Positions 9,101 to 17,680 of a DNA stretch of 64,000 nt are shown one piece after another (position 1 is the stretch's first letter; each line of letters begins with the position of its first letter). The translations under genes and the position numbers were made by a program. The notes under the pieces were generated by a model. It made no database searches, had not been told where the DNA came from, and saw only the letters and a list, made by a program, of their open reading frames with translations. This DNA comes from Paenibacillus gallinarum (GTDB lineage: Bacteria; Bacillota; Bacilli; Paenibacillales; Paenibacillaceae), in NCBI RefSeq assembly GCF_014836635.1, contig NZ_JACSQL010000002.1:248001-312000 (forward strand), in the 5' to 3' direction.

Positions 9101-9403
9101 ATGCAAGCATGGTTAGCGTCACACCCGATCATAAGTTATGTGGTGATTTTTGTACTGATCACGTATGTCTACAATAAGGTATTTCGTCCACAGCAAAAAT
9201 TGTCGTTACCAAAAGAGATATTACTGTACATTTTTATGGCCATAGGTGCTTTCATGCTTCTTATTTTCCAAATTGACAAACTGCCAATTATACAATGCTT
9301 ACTTGTTGCTGTGGGACTGATGCTACTCGTTCGAATTCGTTATTTCGTCGAAGGACGTCAGAAGAAAAAGACACAAGCGGCTGGACAGACAGGTAAGTTA
9401 TAA
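9101..9403 (+). CDS. ylaH: YlaH-like membrane protein
   Basis: A 100-residue protein with three hydrophobic segments (about 9-27, 43-62 and 67-84) and a basic C-terminal tail (RQKKKTQAAGQTGK). Size, topology and position directly after typA match the YlaH family of Bacilli, whose function is unknown. The ribosome binding site GGAAGGAG precedes the ATG. A terminator follows, so typA-ylaH forms one unit. Confidence 0.8.
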   Translation: MQAWLASHPIISYVVIFVLITYVYNKVFRPQQKLSLPKEILLYIFMAIGAFMLLIFQIDKLPIIQCLLVAVGLMLLVRIRYFVEGRQKKKTQAAGQTGKL

Positions 9404-9454
9404 TTCGGAAGAGTTATAAGGTGCATACCCAAAACTTATTTCATAAATTTAACT

Positions 9455-9490
9455 GGAGAAGGCCGCTCTTTGAGCGGTCTTCTCCTTATT
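9455..9490 (+). terminator. Rho-independent terminator after ylaH
   Basis: GGAGAAGgCCGCTC pairs with GAGCGGtCTTCTCC around a TTT loop; a short T-rich tail follows. Confidence 0.88.
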
Positions 9491-9586
9491 TAAAGGTATT
9501 TATTTCTATGGATTTGATATAAACCGATAAAAAGCGTTAATATAAGTAGAAGTCAGAAGATAGAAACAGGTAAAGGTGTTGAGAGA

Positions 9587-10651
9587 ATGAGTATGGGTTC
9601 AAATGGACTTCCTCCTCGAAATCAGGGAGATAAGAAGCCGCCTTCTAACATGAAACAAGACCAACCTCAAAAGAAGAAAAGGAAGAGTCCTTTTCGTAAA
9701 TTAATGAAATTGATTATGATCCTTGTAATTCTCGGTGTGGTGGCAGGTTGTGGCTATTTATATATGATTTATAATAATGTAATAAATACAGGGACGGATT
9801 CACCCGTTGCTGCTGAGAATTCAGCTAAAGTAAAACCGCTGACGATGTTGATTCTGGGTACAGACTATCGCGAAAAGACGAATACGCATCTTACCGACGT
9901 CGTTATGGTGGCTTCGATGAATCCAGCAACAGATTCAGCTACGCTAGTGTCTTTGCCGAGGGATACACTGATTCAGCTTGATGGTTATTCACAGCGTAAG
10001 CTTAATGCCTATTATCCAAGATTTAAAGCTGCAGAAAAAGAATCAGGAATATCCGCAGAAGAAGAAATGCGTGTAATGCTCAGCAAATACTTAGACCTTG
10101 ATATTGATTATGTGACGGTTCTGAACTTTCAGGCTTTCTCAGACGCAGTAGATGCACTTGGCGGTGTTGACGTAAATGCATCGCAGAATATGTGCTACAA
10201 AGATACAGCTGATGGCACAGACATTAATATCAAAAAAGGCCCGCAGCATCTGGGTGGAGATCAAGCACTTGATTATGTCCGTTATCGTAAATCGAATTGT
10301 GATCCTAAGACGCCAGCTTCTGATGACTTCTCTCGTAATCAGCGTCAAAACGAAGTGTTACAATCGATGATGGATCAGATGAAATCACTTGGTGGTGTAG
10401 TGAAGATTGGAAAAGTGGTCGGAGCAGTAAGTGATAACATCACGACTACGGTAGAAAGTGATCAAGTGAAAAATTTCATCTCGGCCTACTGGGATATGTC
10501 AAAGGATAACGTGAATTTTGTGCCGGTGACAGGAACTTGGAACAGCCCTTATGTATATATTAATCAAAATGAATTAACTAAAGCCAAAGAAGCACTCGCA
10601 CAGGAACTTGCAGGAGAACACGTCTCTGTTAACTCCACTTCTAGTGAATAG
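9587..10651 (+). CDS. LytR-CpsA-Psr (LCP) family cell-wall glycopolymer ligase
   Basis: A 354-residue membrane-anchored protein. The first ~38 residues are cytoplasmic, Pro/Lys-rich; a membrane helix follows (about 41-61, IMILVILGVVAGCGYLY); the extracellular LCP domain starts near residue 80. Family motifs: LGTDYRE, TDVVMV, SLPRDTL, LNAYY, GGVDV and a DYVRYRKS stretch whose arginines bind the polyprenyl-pyrophosphate substrate. LCP enzymes attach teichoic acids or other glycopolymers to peptidoglycan. The start has AAAGGTG eight bases upstream. Monocistronic, with a strong terminator. Confidence 0.92.
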   Translation: MSMGSNGLPPRNQGDKKPPSNMKQDQPQKKKRKSPFRKLMKLIMILVILGVVAGCGYLYMIYNNVINTGTDSPVAAENSAKVKPLTMLILGTDYREKTNTHLTDVVMVASMNPATDSATLVSLPRDTLIQLDGYSQRKLNAYYPRFKAAEKESGISAEEEMRVMLSKYLDLDIDYVTVLNFQAFSDAVDALGGVDVNASQNMCYKDTADGTDINIKKGPQHLGGDQALDYVRYRKSNCDPKTPASDDFSRNQRQNEVLQSMMDQMKSLGGVVKIGKVVGAVSDNITTTVESDQVKNFISAYWDMSKDNVNFVPVTGTWNSPYVYINQNELTKAKEALAQELAGEHVSVNSTSSE

Positions 10652-10671
10652 AGGGAAGCGAGGCTTCAGAA

Positions 10672-10704
10672 ACCCAGTGAATCCAATTCACTGGGTATTT
10701 ATTT
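10672..10704 (+). terminator. Rho-independent terminator after LCP gene
   Basis: ACCCAGTGAAT pairs with ATTCACTGGGT, 11-bp perfect stem, followed by ATTTATTTT. Confidence 0.85.
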
Positions 10705-10882
10705 TGGCTCAATTTAATGCATTTCATAAATAAATTGATTTATCTCAGGATATTTTCAGGAAAATGAACAATTATTTGCTCCTTAACGAATACATTTAAA
10801 TATGGGATGCGAGATTGTCCTTACCGCTGCTACAAAGCTTGCCTAACTGTGCTTAAAAGACGCCGCCTTGGAGGGGATACCA

Positions 10883-12214
10883 ATGAAAAAAATTTTTGTA
10901 TTGGATACGAATGTGCTGCTTCATGACCCAGGCGCCATTTATGCTTTTGATGAGCATGAGGTCGTCATTCCAGCAGTTGTCTTAGAGGAAATTGACTCGA
11001 AGAAACGAAATGCGGACGAGATTGGACGCAATGCAAGATATGTATCGCGTTTATTAGACGGCTTAAGGGAGCTGGGGCATCTGCACAGCGGGGTACCATT
11101 GCCAGACGGCGGCAGATTAAAGGTGGAACTAAATCATCGCAGTTTTGTTCGAGTGCAGGAAATGTTCGGAGAAGTAACGAATGATAATCGTATTTTGGCT
11201 GTGGCGCTGAACTATCACCTCGAAGAGCAAGAAAAGGAGGAAGCGGATCAGGTTGTTCTAGTGAGTAAAGATGTGCTTGTCCGAATTAAAGCGGATGTGC
11301 TTGGTTTATATACGCAAGATTATCTATCAGATCGTACGGCAGATCCTAGTGAATTATATCCTGGATATTCTACAATTAAAGTTCATCCTTCCGTCATTGA
11401 TGAGTTCTATACGTATCGCTTTCTTCCTATTAAGCCTTTACAGCTGCCCTATGCTTTATACCCGCATGAATTTGTTATTCTTAAGGATGAGATGGGTACG
11501 GGGAAATCAGCCTTACTAAAAGTGAATCAAGAGGGAACAAAGATGGAGCCACTGTATTTAAGTAACGATCCCGTGTGGGGAATTGTAGCGAGGAATGCAC
11601 AGCAACGGATGGCTCTTGAACTTTTATTAAATGATGAGATCCCGCTGGTTACGATTACCGGAAAGGCCGGAACAGGTAAAACGTTGCTCGCTTTAGCAGC
11701 AGGACTGCTCAGAGTGGAAGATGATCATAAATATAAAAAACTTCTGATTGCAAGACCGGTCGTACCGATGGGGAAAGACATAGGTTATCTTCCTGGCGAG
11801 AAGGATGAGAAGCTCCGTCCTTGGATGCAGCCTATTTATGATAATCTCGAATTTTTATTTGATACGAAAAAATCAGGTGATATTGATAAAATTTTGATGG
11901 GGCTTGGCAGTATTCAAGTAGAAGCCTTAACTTATATTCGAGGAAGGTCGATACCAGGACAATTTATTATTATCGATGAAGCTCAGAATTTGTCCAGACA
12001 TGAAGTGAAAACCATTGTCTCGCGAGTAGGGGAAGGTAGTAAAATTATTCTCATGGGAGATCCGGAACAGATCGACCATCCTTATCTGGATTCATCAAGT
12101 AATGGACTCACTTATATTGTGGAACGTTTCCGTCAGGAAGGGATTAGCGGACATATCATGCTTGAAAAAGGAGAACGATCCAAGCTTGCGCAGTTAGCAG
12201 CTGATTTATTATAG
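10883..12214 (+). CDS. ylaK: PIN-PhoH family ATPase YlaK
   Basis: A 443-residue cytoplasmic protein with an N-terminal PIN nuclease domain (FVLDTNVLLHDP; about 1-135, with the acidic residues of the active site) and a C-terminal PhoH/SF1-like ATPase with Walker A GKAGTGKT at 260-267 and Walker B IIIDEAQN. PIN-PhoH (PhoH2-type) proteins act as ATP-dependent RNA unwinding/cleaving enzymes in the cases studied. The ATG at 10883 is preferred over an upstream start because the ribosome binding site GGAGGGG ends seven bases before it. It lies in the same region as typA/ylaH, as in B. subtilis. Confidence 0.92.
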   Translation: MKKIFVLDTNVLLHDPGAIYAFDEHEVVIPAVVLEEIDSKKRNADEIGRNARYVSRLLDGLRELGHLHSGVPLPDGGRLKVELNHRSFVRVQEMFGEVTNDNRILAVALNYHLEEQEKEEADQVVLVSKDVLVRIKADVLGLYTQDYLSDRTADPSELYPGYSTIKVHPSVIDEFYTYRFLPIKPLQLPYALYPHEFVILKDEMGTGKSALLKVNQEGTKMEPLYLSNDPVWGIVARNAQQRMALELLLNDEIPLVTITGKAGTGKTLLALAAGLLRVEDDHKYKKLLIARPVVPMGKDIGYLPGEKDEKLRPWMQPIYDNLEFLFDTKKSGDIDKILMGLGSIQVEALTYIRGRSIPGQFIIIDEAQNLSRHEVKTIVSRVGEGSKIILMGDPEQIDHPYLDSSSNGLTYIVERFRQEGISGHIMLEKGERSKLAQLAADLL

Positions 12215-12267
12215 GAGAATAAGGCCTATTTATTTCCCGGGAAAAGGGCTTGTGATTCTAAAATCGG

Positions 12268-12296
12268 AGAACCGGCATAAGAACCGGTTCTTTTTG
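12268..12296 (+). terminator. Rho-independent terminator after ylaK
   Basis: AGAACCGG pairs with CCGGTTCT around an 8-nt loop, followed by TTTTTG. Confidence 0.9.
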
Positions 12297-12412
12297 TATG
12301 AAAAAAGAAAAGAAAAGATTAAAAACATAAAGGAAGTAGGACAACAGGCCTACTAATTTGTTACAATAGTTGGTAAATGGGAAGCTATAGTTATGCGGGA
12401 GGAGTAAGAGCC

Positions 12413-13681
12413 TTGAAACGGAGAAATCATTGGATTCTGTTTGTTGTATTGTTATTGTCACTAACTATACTTTCACCGAGTCTTGATCTCGTTCAAGATC
12501 AAACAAAAGAAGAGAGAGACGATGTAACAGATATATTCTCGGTTCCTGCTCCGGAGACTACGCATAAAAATAAACCTCTATCTGTTCTGGTATCGATGGA
12601 CGATGAGGAATACAAAATATTTCAGAGTTTTGCTATGAATATAGCAAAAGAGATAGACATGGAAATTAGTATAACAAATATAGAATCAGCCGATTTTTAT
12701 TCAGCGTTTAAGGAAACATTCATGATGGGGGAAAGCCCGGATACTTTACTTATTGATAATCGGTATATAAAATGGTACGCAAAAAAAGGATATGCTCGGC
12801 CGATGACGGGTGGGGATGGAAATATAGCTGCTGGTGATTCTTTTGATTCTGTGCTTCGAGCTGGAGAGTGGAACGGGTACCTGTGGTCTATTCCTATGGA
12901 TATAGATCCCTATGTGTATGCGGAGTATCGTAACGAAGAAACAAGTAAGGAGCCGCTGCAATCAACTAGTACAAGGGATGAGTGGATATCTCGTCTTACG
13001 GAGTGGGGAGAAAGGCTGAATAAGCCTTTTTATTTCAATGGGGAAGATCCCGTAGCCTATGCTTCTTGGCTTACCTTCCTGGGTATTTATTCAGAAGTTT
13101 CGCACGTGTTTCAGTTAAATGATGAACAAGAAGAGGATGGGTTACAGAAGGTTCGAGATATACAATCTCTGTTTCCTTATATAAAAACAGAGAGGTACAA
13201 TCTCTCATCCGTCAGAGCAGACTTTCAAGCAGGAATCATTACTCTATCAGAACTCATTCCTGTTCATAGAGAAGAACTTTCTTCCTACATTAATAATGAT
13301 GTGACATCTCAGTCACTTGCTGTAAAAGGACGTAGTTTTATTATCTCTCCTAAATCAACGCAAAAAGAAGCAACAGTAGAGTTTCTTACGAAACTCACAT
13401 CGCCAAAGTCAGCAAAAACCTGGTTTACTCTCTCAGGCAAGCTTCCGGTATATTCCACTCTGTATACGGATCCTGATCTGTCTGATATAACTAATGCGAT
13501 CCCGCTGCAAGCTTTAGAAGAAAGTATGGACGAATCGTTACTTCAGGATGAAGATCATGTTTTATCTGATCCTGAAAAGTCTGGGGCAGCAGCGGAAACG
13601 ATTGAGCAATTTGTGCATGGGCAGCTTTCTTTAGAAGAATATGAGCTCCATCTCAAGCGATTAATAACAGATTTAAGATAG
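12413..13681 (+). CDS. Exported solute-binding-protein-like protein without lipobox
   Basis: A 422-residue protein with an N-terminal hydrophobic segment (about 8-25) after RRNH, then a ~390-residue extracellular region with the layout of family-1 sugar-type ABC solute-binding proteins: a PDTLLIDN loop near 110, a WNGYLWSIPMDIDP motif typical of the hinge region, and C-terminal SPKSAKTWF. It has no cysteine in the signal region, so it is not a lipoprotein; the hydrophobic segment may anchor it. The TTG start is chosen for the GGGAGGAG ribosome binding site at 12397-12404. No permease or ATPase gene adjoins it, and its function is unknown. It converges on the next gene with 29 bp between them. 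Confidence 0.65.
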   Translation: MKRRNHWILFVVLLLSLTILSPSLDLVQDQTKEERDDVTDIFSVPAPETTHKNKPLSVLVSMDDEEYKIFQSFAMNIAKEIDMEISITNIESADFYSAFKETFMMGESPDTLLIDNRYIKWYAKKGYARPMTGGDGNIAAGDSFDSVLRAGEWNGYLWSIPMDIDPYVYAEYRNEETSKEPLQSTSTRDEWISRLTEWGERLNKPFYFNGEDPVAYASWLTFLGIYSEVSHVFQLNDEQEEDGLQKVRDIQSLFPYIKTERYNLSSVRADFQAGIITLSELIPVHREELSSYINNDVTSQSLAVKGRSFIISPKSTQKEATVEFLTKLTSPKSAKTWFTLSGKLPVYSTLYTDPDLSDITNAIPLQALEESMDESLLQDEDHVLSDPEKSGAAAETIEQFVHGQLSLEEYELHLKRLITDLR

Positions 13682-13710
13682 CAGTTTTATGAGTTCTTAA
13701 TAGACACATG

Positions 13711-14799
13711 CTATTTGAGTGAAAGTTCCATCGTTACTTCAAGTGTTTGTTCTCTGGTTGATACGCCGGTCGCCTTAATGAAGGACATTAATTTCTGAGG
13801 GTAAAATCCAAGGTCGAATTCTTGCTCAAGCATCGTACGTGTCGTATCAGGGAGTTCGAACTGGTTAAAGATGAGTTTATCAACATGGAAGAGAATGCCG
13901 TTCTCTGGTTCATCAATCACGGAGTAGTGACCGTAAACCGCGAGTTCGAGGTCGTCACGTTTTCCAGATGCAATAATGTAATCATCACTGAACTCAAACG
14001 AAAAATCTTGAAAAATTTCATTCTCTGATCTTAAAAAATCATTTAACTGCGCTTCGGTAATTGAAATCGTATAAGTGCCGCCATTCATAGAGAGAATGCC
14101 AGGTTCTTTCTGCACGTAGGAGGGGAGATTTTCCATTGCCACAGCCAGCGCATTGAAATATTGATGTACTTCATGAACTCCGACGTTATTCCAATATGAA
14201 GTCAGTTCTACAATCAACTTCTCCATCAGTTCTCTTTGATCACTCGAGGTGAGTCCTTTTTCCACTTCTTCCTCAAGGGCTAACACTCGTTCTCTCTGAT
14301 AGATCAGATTTTGTTTTAACTGCTCAAGTTCATAGGCACTTTGATCCAATTCTGCAGAGGTAGCTGTTAATTCATTGTATCTTTTATGATAGGCACGTAG
14401 TGTTTCTTGATCACCCAATATAATCATCTCATAATAACCGGCTACGATCTGAAGTGACCGAAAAGAATCCGAATTCAAAAGAATACGGAGGAACTGAGCA
14501 CGCTCACCCATATAATAGGATCTAACGATAGAACCTGCTCGCTCTTCGTGACCGACCATTTCCTCCTTGTGTTGTTTGAGTTCTGTTTCTAGCGACCGCT
14601 GCTTTTGCTGGAGTTCTTCTTGCTTATCTTCGGTGCGTTTAATTTCATGATCAATCTCGACGATCGAGAGACTGTTCTGGAGTATATTCAGGTTACCTTC
14701 TTCTATAGAAAGTTCAGCATGGACATAAGAGGCAGAGTTCGCCATAAGAAGAAAGAAAATGGTAAACCATATGATCTTAGTGTGTAACCGGTGTCGCAA
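13711..14799 (-). CDS. Exported coiled-coil protein with PcsB-like N-terminal region and YpmS-like C-terminal region
   Basis: A 362-residue protein with a signal peptide or anchor (IIWFTIFFLLMANSASYVHA), a long Glu/Gln/Lys-rich coiled coil (about 35-185) containing the patch SIVRSYYMGERAQFL, which resembles the hinge region of PcsB/CwlO-type division hydrolases, and a C-terminal ~165-residue domain with no peptidase motif. That domain (SITEAQLNDFL ... YIIASGKRDDLELAVYGHYSV) resembles the YpmS/DUF2140 or TULIP-like fold pattern. The TTG start at 14799 follows a GGGAGGAG site. Domain parallels are by eye and tentative; the function is unknown. Confidence 0.6.
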   Translation of the reverse strand: MRHRLHTKIIWFTIFFLLMANSASYVHAELSIEEGNLNILQNSLSIVEIDHEIKRTEDKQEELQQKQRSLETELKQHKEEMVGHEERAGSIVRSYYMGERAQFLRILLNSDSFRSLQIVAGYYEMIILGDQETLRAYHKRYNELTATSAELDQSAYELEQLKQNLIYQRERVLALEEEVEKGLTSSDQRELMEKLIVELTSYWNNVGVHEVHQYFNALAVAMENLPSYVQKEPGILSMNGGTYTISITEAQLNDFLRSENEIFQDFSFEFSDDYIIASGKRDDLELAVYGHYSVIDEPENGILFHVDKLIFNQFELPDTTRTMLEQEFDLGFYPQKLMSFIKATGVSTREQTLEVTMELSLK

Positions 14800-14845
14800 T
14801 CTATTCTCCTCCCAACGCAAGCTTGTACCTTGTTAAAACATAATA

Positions 14846-14900
14846 TGAAAAAAAGAATAAATAAAGAACGGTTTGGCAGTAACAGCCAAACCGTTCTTTA
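14846..14900 (-). terminator. Rho-independent terminator for the DUF2626 gene
   Basis: AAAGAACGGTTTGGC (14863-14877) pairs with GCCAAACCGTTCTTT (14885-14899), 15-bp perfect stem. Reading the - strand, the stem is followed by ATTTATTCTTTTTTTC. Confidence 0.85.
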
Positions 14901-14909
14901 TTATGATCT

Positions 14910-15146
14910 CTATAGAGGATTGCTCATTATAAATACAGTCCAATAGCTGAAACCGGAAAAACTAACAATCATGTAAGCCCAGAATAACAGGATGTACGTT
15001 CTCTCGGTGAATTTCAAATAGCCAAGTGCAACAAAAAAGACGGTTTGAAAGAAGAAAAGAAAGGCCATTTCTAGCATATTTGCGGCAAAAGCCATAAGTC
15101 CAATCGTTAGAGTGAAAAAACCAAGCACACGAAACATGCGCGCCAC
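14910..15146 (-). CDS. DUF2626 small membrane protein
   Basis: A 78-residue protein with three hydrophobic helices, beginning MARMFRVLGFFTLTIGLM and containing FFFQTVFFVALGYLKFTER. This is the DUF2626 pattern (B. subtilis YqgY-like), of unknown function. The GTG start is eight bases after AAAGGGGG; a second possible start is the ATG three codons later. Monocistronic, with its own terminator, and divergent from the RsfA-type regulator. Confidence 0.82.
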   Translation of the reverse strand: MARMFRVLGFFTLTIGLMAFAANMLEMAFLFFFQTVFFVALGYLKFTERTYILLFWAYMIVSFSGFSYWTVFIMSNPL

Positions 15147-15336
15147 GATAGCAACCCCCTTTCTAATAATACGATCAAATGTATACTAAGTAACATTATA
15201 GCCTTTAAGGAAAAACCTGTAAATAAAAATTGAATTTGAAAGCGAAATCTTTTTGTGTATGACAATGCTCGAAATTGGAAATACATTTTAATATGAAATA
15301 GATTCTATGAACTCTATGAAGGGCATAAGAATGATT

Positions 15337-15372
15337 AAAGCTGCTTTTATAACCGGCTTACACCGCAGCTTT
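15337..15372 (+). other. Hairpin in the leader of the RsfA-type gene
   Basis: AAAGCTGC (15337-15344) pairs with GCAGCTTT (15365-15372) across a 20-nt loop, followed by only four T. It may be a weak terminator or leader structure. Otherwise I see nothing specific in 15147-15422. Confidence 0.4.
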
Positions 15373-15422
15373 TATGCTGGGGTGAGGTTGTGATAATGGA
15401 TGCAAGTTAGGAGGTTTATAGC

Positions 15423-16067
15423 ATGACTGCTGTGAGACAAGATGCTTGGAGTGCAGAGGATGATTTGATTCTGGCTGATGTGACGCTTCGCCATATTCGT
15501 GAAGGAAGTACTCAGCTGGCTGCTTTTGAAGAAGTAGGGGATAAGATTGGAAGGACTTCTGCTGCTTGTGGTTTTCGCTGGAATAGTTTCGTACGCAAAA
15601 AGTATGATGAAGCTATCGGAATCGCAAAGGCTCAGCGTCAAAAAAGAAGTTATTCAAAAAGACAATCTTCAGTACAGCCGCAGGTTGCAGCCCTTTCTGT
15701 AACAGACACGGAGGAAATGGTATATCGTTCAGAAGCATTCTCAGAAGAAACGTTATCTATTGATGCGGTAATCCGGTTTCTGAGACAATGGAAAGGTATG
15801 GTTCACGAAAATGCTAGACATTTGAAACTCTTGGAGAAAGAACTTCGAGAGAAAGAAGAAGAGTTACACGAATTGAAATTTGAGAATGAACGATTGTTTA
15901 AACAAGTAAATGAAGTTCAGACCGACTACCGTGTAGTGAACGATGATTACAAGGCGCTCATTCAGATTATGGATCGGGCAAGAAGACTAGCATTTCTTTC
16001 GGAAGAAGAGGAAGAAAAGTCCCGGTTCAAAATGGATGCGAACGGCAATCTCGAACGTATTGATTAA
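15423..16067 (+). CDS. RsfA family transcriptional regulator (YlbO-like)
   Basis: A 214-residue protein. An N-terminal Myb/SANT-like helix-turn-helix (DAWSAEDDLILADVTLRHI ... GRTSAACGFRWNSFVRK, about 4-62) is followed by a linker and a C-terminal coiled coil (about 125-170, LLEKELREKEEELHELKFE). This is the architecture of RsfA, the prespore regulator acting with SigF, and its paralogue YlbO. The position just before panE (ylbQ) matches ylbO. The start has GTTAGGAGGTTT upstream. A role in prespore gene control is inferred from the family. Confidence 0.88.
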   Translation: MTAVRQDAWSAEDDLILADVTLRHIREGSTQLAAFEEVGDKIGRTSAACGFRWNSFVRKKYDEAIGIAKAQRQKRSYSKRQSSVQPQVAALSVTDTEEMVYRSEAFSEETLSIDAVIRFLRQWKGMVHENARHLKLLEKELREKEEELHELKFENERLFKQVNEVQTDYRVVNDDYKALIQIMDRARRLAFLSEEEEEKSRFKMDANGNLERID

Positions 16068-16090
16068 TACTCAGATTAAGCCTGTATCTA

Positions 16091-16130
16091 AGACCCGTAT
16101 TATCGCTTTTATGCGGTAAACGGGTTTTTG
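16091..16130 (+). terminator. Rho-independent terminator
   Basis: ACCCGTATTATCGC pairs imperfectly with GCGGTAAACGGGT; TTTTTG follows. Confidence 0.85.
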
Positions 16131-16191
16131 TCATCTTATTCTTTCTGTTATCATATTAGATAAATTATTTGAAATGGGAGTGGGATTTGTT

Positions 16192-17142
16192 TTGATCATT
16201 GATGTAATTGGTGCAGGGGCACTTGGATTGCTATATGGAGGCCGGCTTGCAGCTTCAGGTGAGTTGATACGTTTATGGGTGAGAACGGAGGAACAAGCGA
16301 GTGAACTTGGGAAGAATGGAATACACATAACGGACCCCAAGGGACATACATCTAAAGTACAAGTCTCTAATCTGCAGATTTATGTTATAAACCGATTTAA
16401 AGAGATATGGGAGGGCCAGCCGGGGGATTTAATGATGATCATGACAAAGCAAGGAGCGATCAACGATGTGATTGAGATGCTGACGAGTGCTGATGTTGAT
16501 ATACCTATCTATTGTTTTCAAAATGGGACAGGACATACTCGCAAAATTGCTTCGGCCTTACCTAAAGCCTATGTGTTTGCAGCGGTAACTACAGAAGGGG
16601 CGAAAAGAACAAGCAAGCATGAAGTTATTCGAGCTGGTTATGGGGAAACACTCCTACAGTCTTGCGAAGAAGATCAAACGAAAGCAGTAAATGTAATGAT
16701 GTATTTTATTGAAGCGTTGTCGAAAGCAGGATTTACCACGAAATCGTCGAATGAAATCGATAAGCTGGTTTACCGAAAACTGATGATCAACGCAATTATC
16801 AATCCGCTGACTTCGATTTGGAGAATTACAAATGGTGAGTTATTACATAGTTCCTATCGATTGCAGGCGATGAAACAGTTATATATAGAAGCGGCACTTG
16901 TGTATGATGCGCTGTCTATTCCTTATGAAGCAGACTTATGGGAACAAGTGATTCAAGTGTGTCGTTCAACCGCAAGTAATCGGTCTTCGATGTGTACAGA
17001 TGTTGTGAATGGTAAAGCAACAGAGATCGATGCAATTAACGGTAGTATTATCGATATGGCAAAGGAGGCAGGGGTAGCTACTCCTGGACATGAGCTTGTA
17101 TATAAAATAGTTCAAGGGATGTTAATAGAGGAGGAAGTGTGA
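16192..17142 (+). CDS. panE: 2-dehydropantoate 2-reductase (ketopantoate reductase)
   Basis: A 316-residue NADPH-dependent enzyme making pantoate for coenzyme A. The N-terminal Rossmann motif DVIGAGALGLLYGG begins at residue 3; KQGA and the catalytic-lysine region (EIDKLVYRKLMINAIINP), followed by SSMCTDVVNGKATEIDAING, match the KPR C-terminal domain. The frame opens at an ATG at 16174, but that codon overlaps the ribosome binding site GGGAGTGGG; the TTG at 16192 fits better. The locus corresponds to ylbQ of B. subtilis. The DUF3397 gene follows by 3 bp. Confidence 0.9.
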   Translation: MIIDVIGAGALGLLYGGRLAASGELIRLWVRTEEQASELGKNGIHITDPKGHTSKVQVSNLQIYVINRFKEIWEGQPGDLMMIMTKQGAINDVIEMLTSADVDIPIYCFQNGTGHTRKIASALPKAYVFAAVTTEGAKRTSKHEVIRAGYGETLLQSCEEDQTKAVNVMMYFIEALSKAGFTTKSSNEIDKLVYRKLMINAIINPLTSIWRITNGELLHSSYRLQAMKQLYIEAALVYDALSIPYEADLWEQVIQVCRSTASNRSSMCTDVVNGKATEIDAINGSIIDMAKEAGVATPGHELVYKIVQGMLIEEEV

Positions 17143-17145
17143 AAT

Positions 17146-17532
17146 TTGAATACAATCGAATCTTTCCTGAGCGTGCTAAGCATGCTCCCTTTTTTTCCGT
17201 TTCTCATTGTGTATTTCCTCGTTCTTTATTATAAGAAGCAAAAGAAAGTTGCCCTTCTAACCGCAATGGACGTAACTACGATCTTTCTTATTGCTGCGGT
17301 TGCGGCTCTATTTAATAATACATTTGACACAGGATTTGGATTCTATTTGATTCTAATCTTGTTACTTATTGCTCTCGGTCTGATCGGAAGTGCCCAAACT
17401 AGATTAAAAGGAAAGATCGATTATAAGCGTATGTTCAGGGTCGTTTGGCGCATGGCTTTTGTTTTGATGGGGTTCAGTTACCTAGTTCTTATGGCCTTTG
17501 GATTATTCAGTTACATAATAGCTTTAATGTAA
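17146..17532 (+). CDS. DUF3397 membrane protein
   Basis: A 128-residue protein with four predicted membrane helices (about 10-27, 36-55, 58-78 and 97-126). The size, topology and central FDTGFGFYLILILLLIALG segment fit the DUF3397 family, usually encoded between panE and the dcw region in Bacilli. The TTG start has GAGGAGGA nine bases upstream, and it is translationally close to panE. Function unknown. Confidence 0.75.
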   Translation: MNTIESFLSVLSMLPFFPFLIVYFLVLYYKKQKKVALLTAMDVTTIFLIAAVAALFNNTFDTGFGFYLILILLLIALGLIGSAQTRLKGKIDYKRMFRVVWRMAFVLMGFSYLVLMAFGLFSYIIALM

Positions 17533-17613
17533 GAAAATCTGACACAGATTGTGTGTGTTATGTGTCGAAAGAGTCGAAATTTGAAAAAATATGTAGAAGA
17601 AGAAAAAGTTATA

Positions 17614-17649
17614 TAGATTTTTTTGACCACTGGTTGTATAATCTATAAA
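17614..17649 (+). promoter_or_regulatory. Probable promoter of the opp operon
   Basis: A consensus TATAAT lies at 17637-17642 with a weak -35 (TAGATT, 17614-17619, 17-bp spacing). An overlapping alternative is TTGACC (17623-17628) with TATAAA (17644-17649), 15-bp spacing. Confidence 0.5.
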
Positions 17650-17680
17650 CATATACCACATTTTTAGGGGGAAATGCTAG

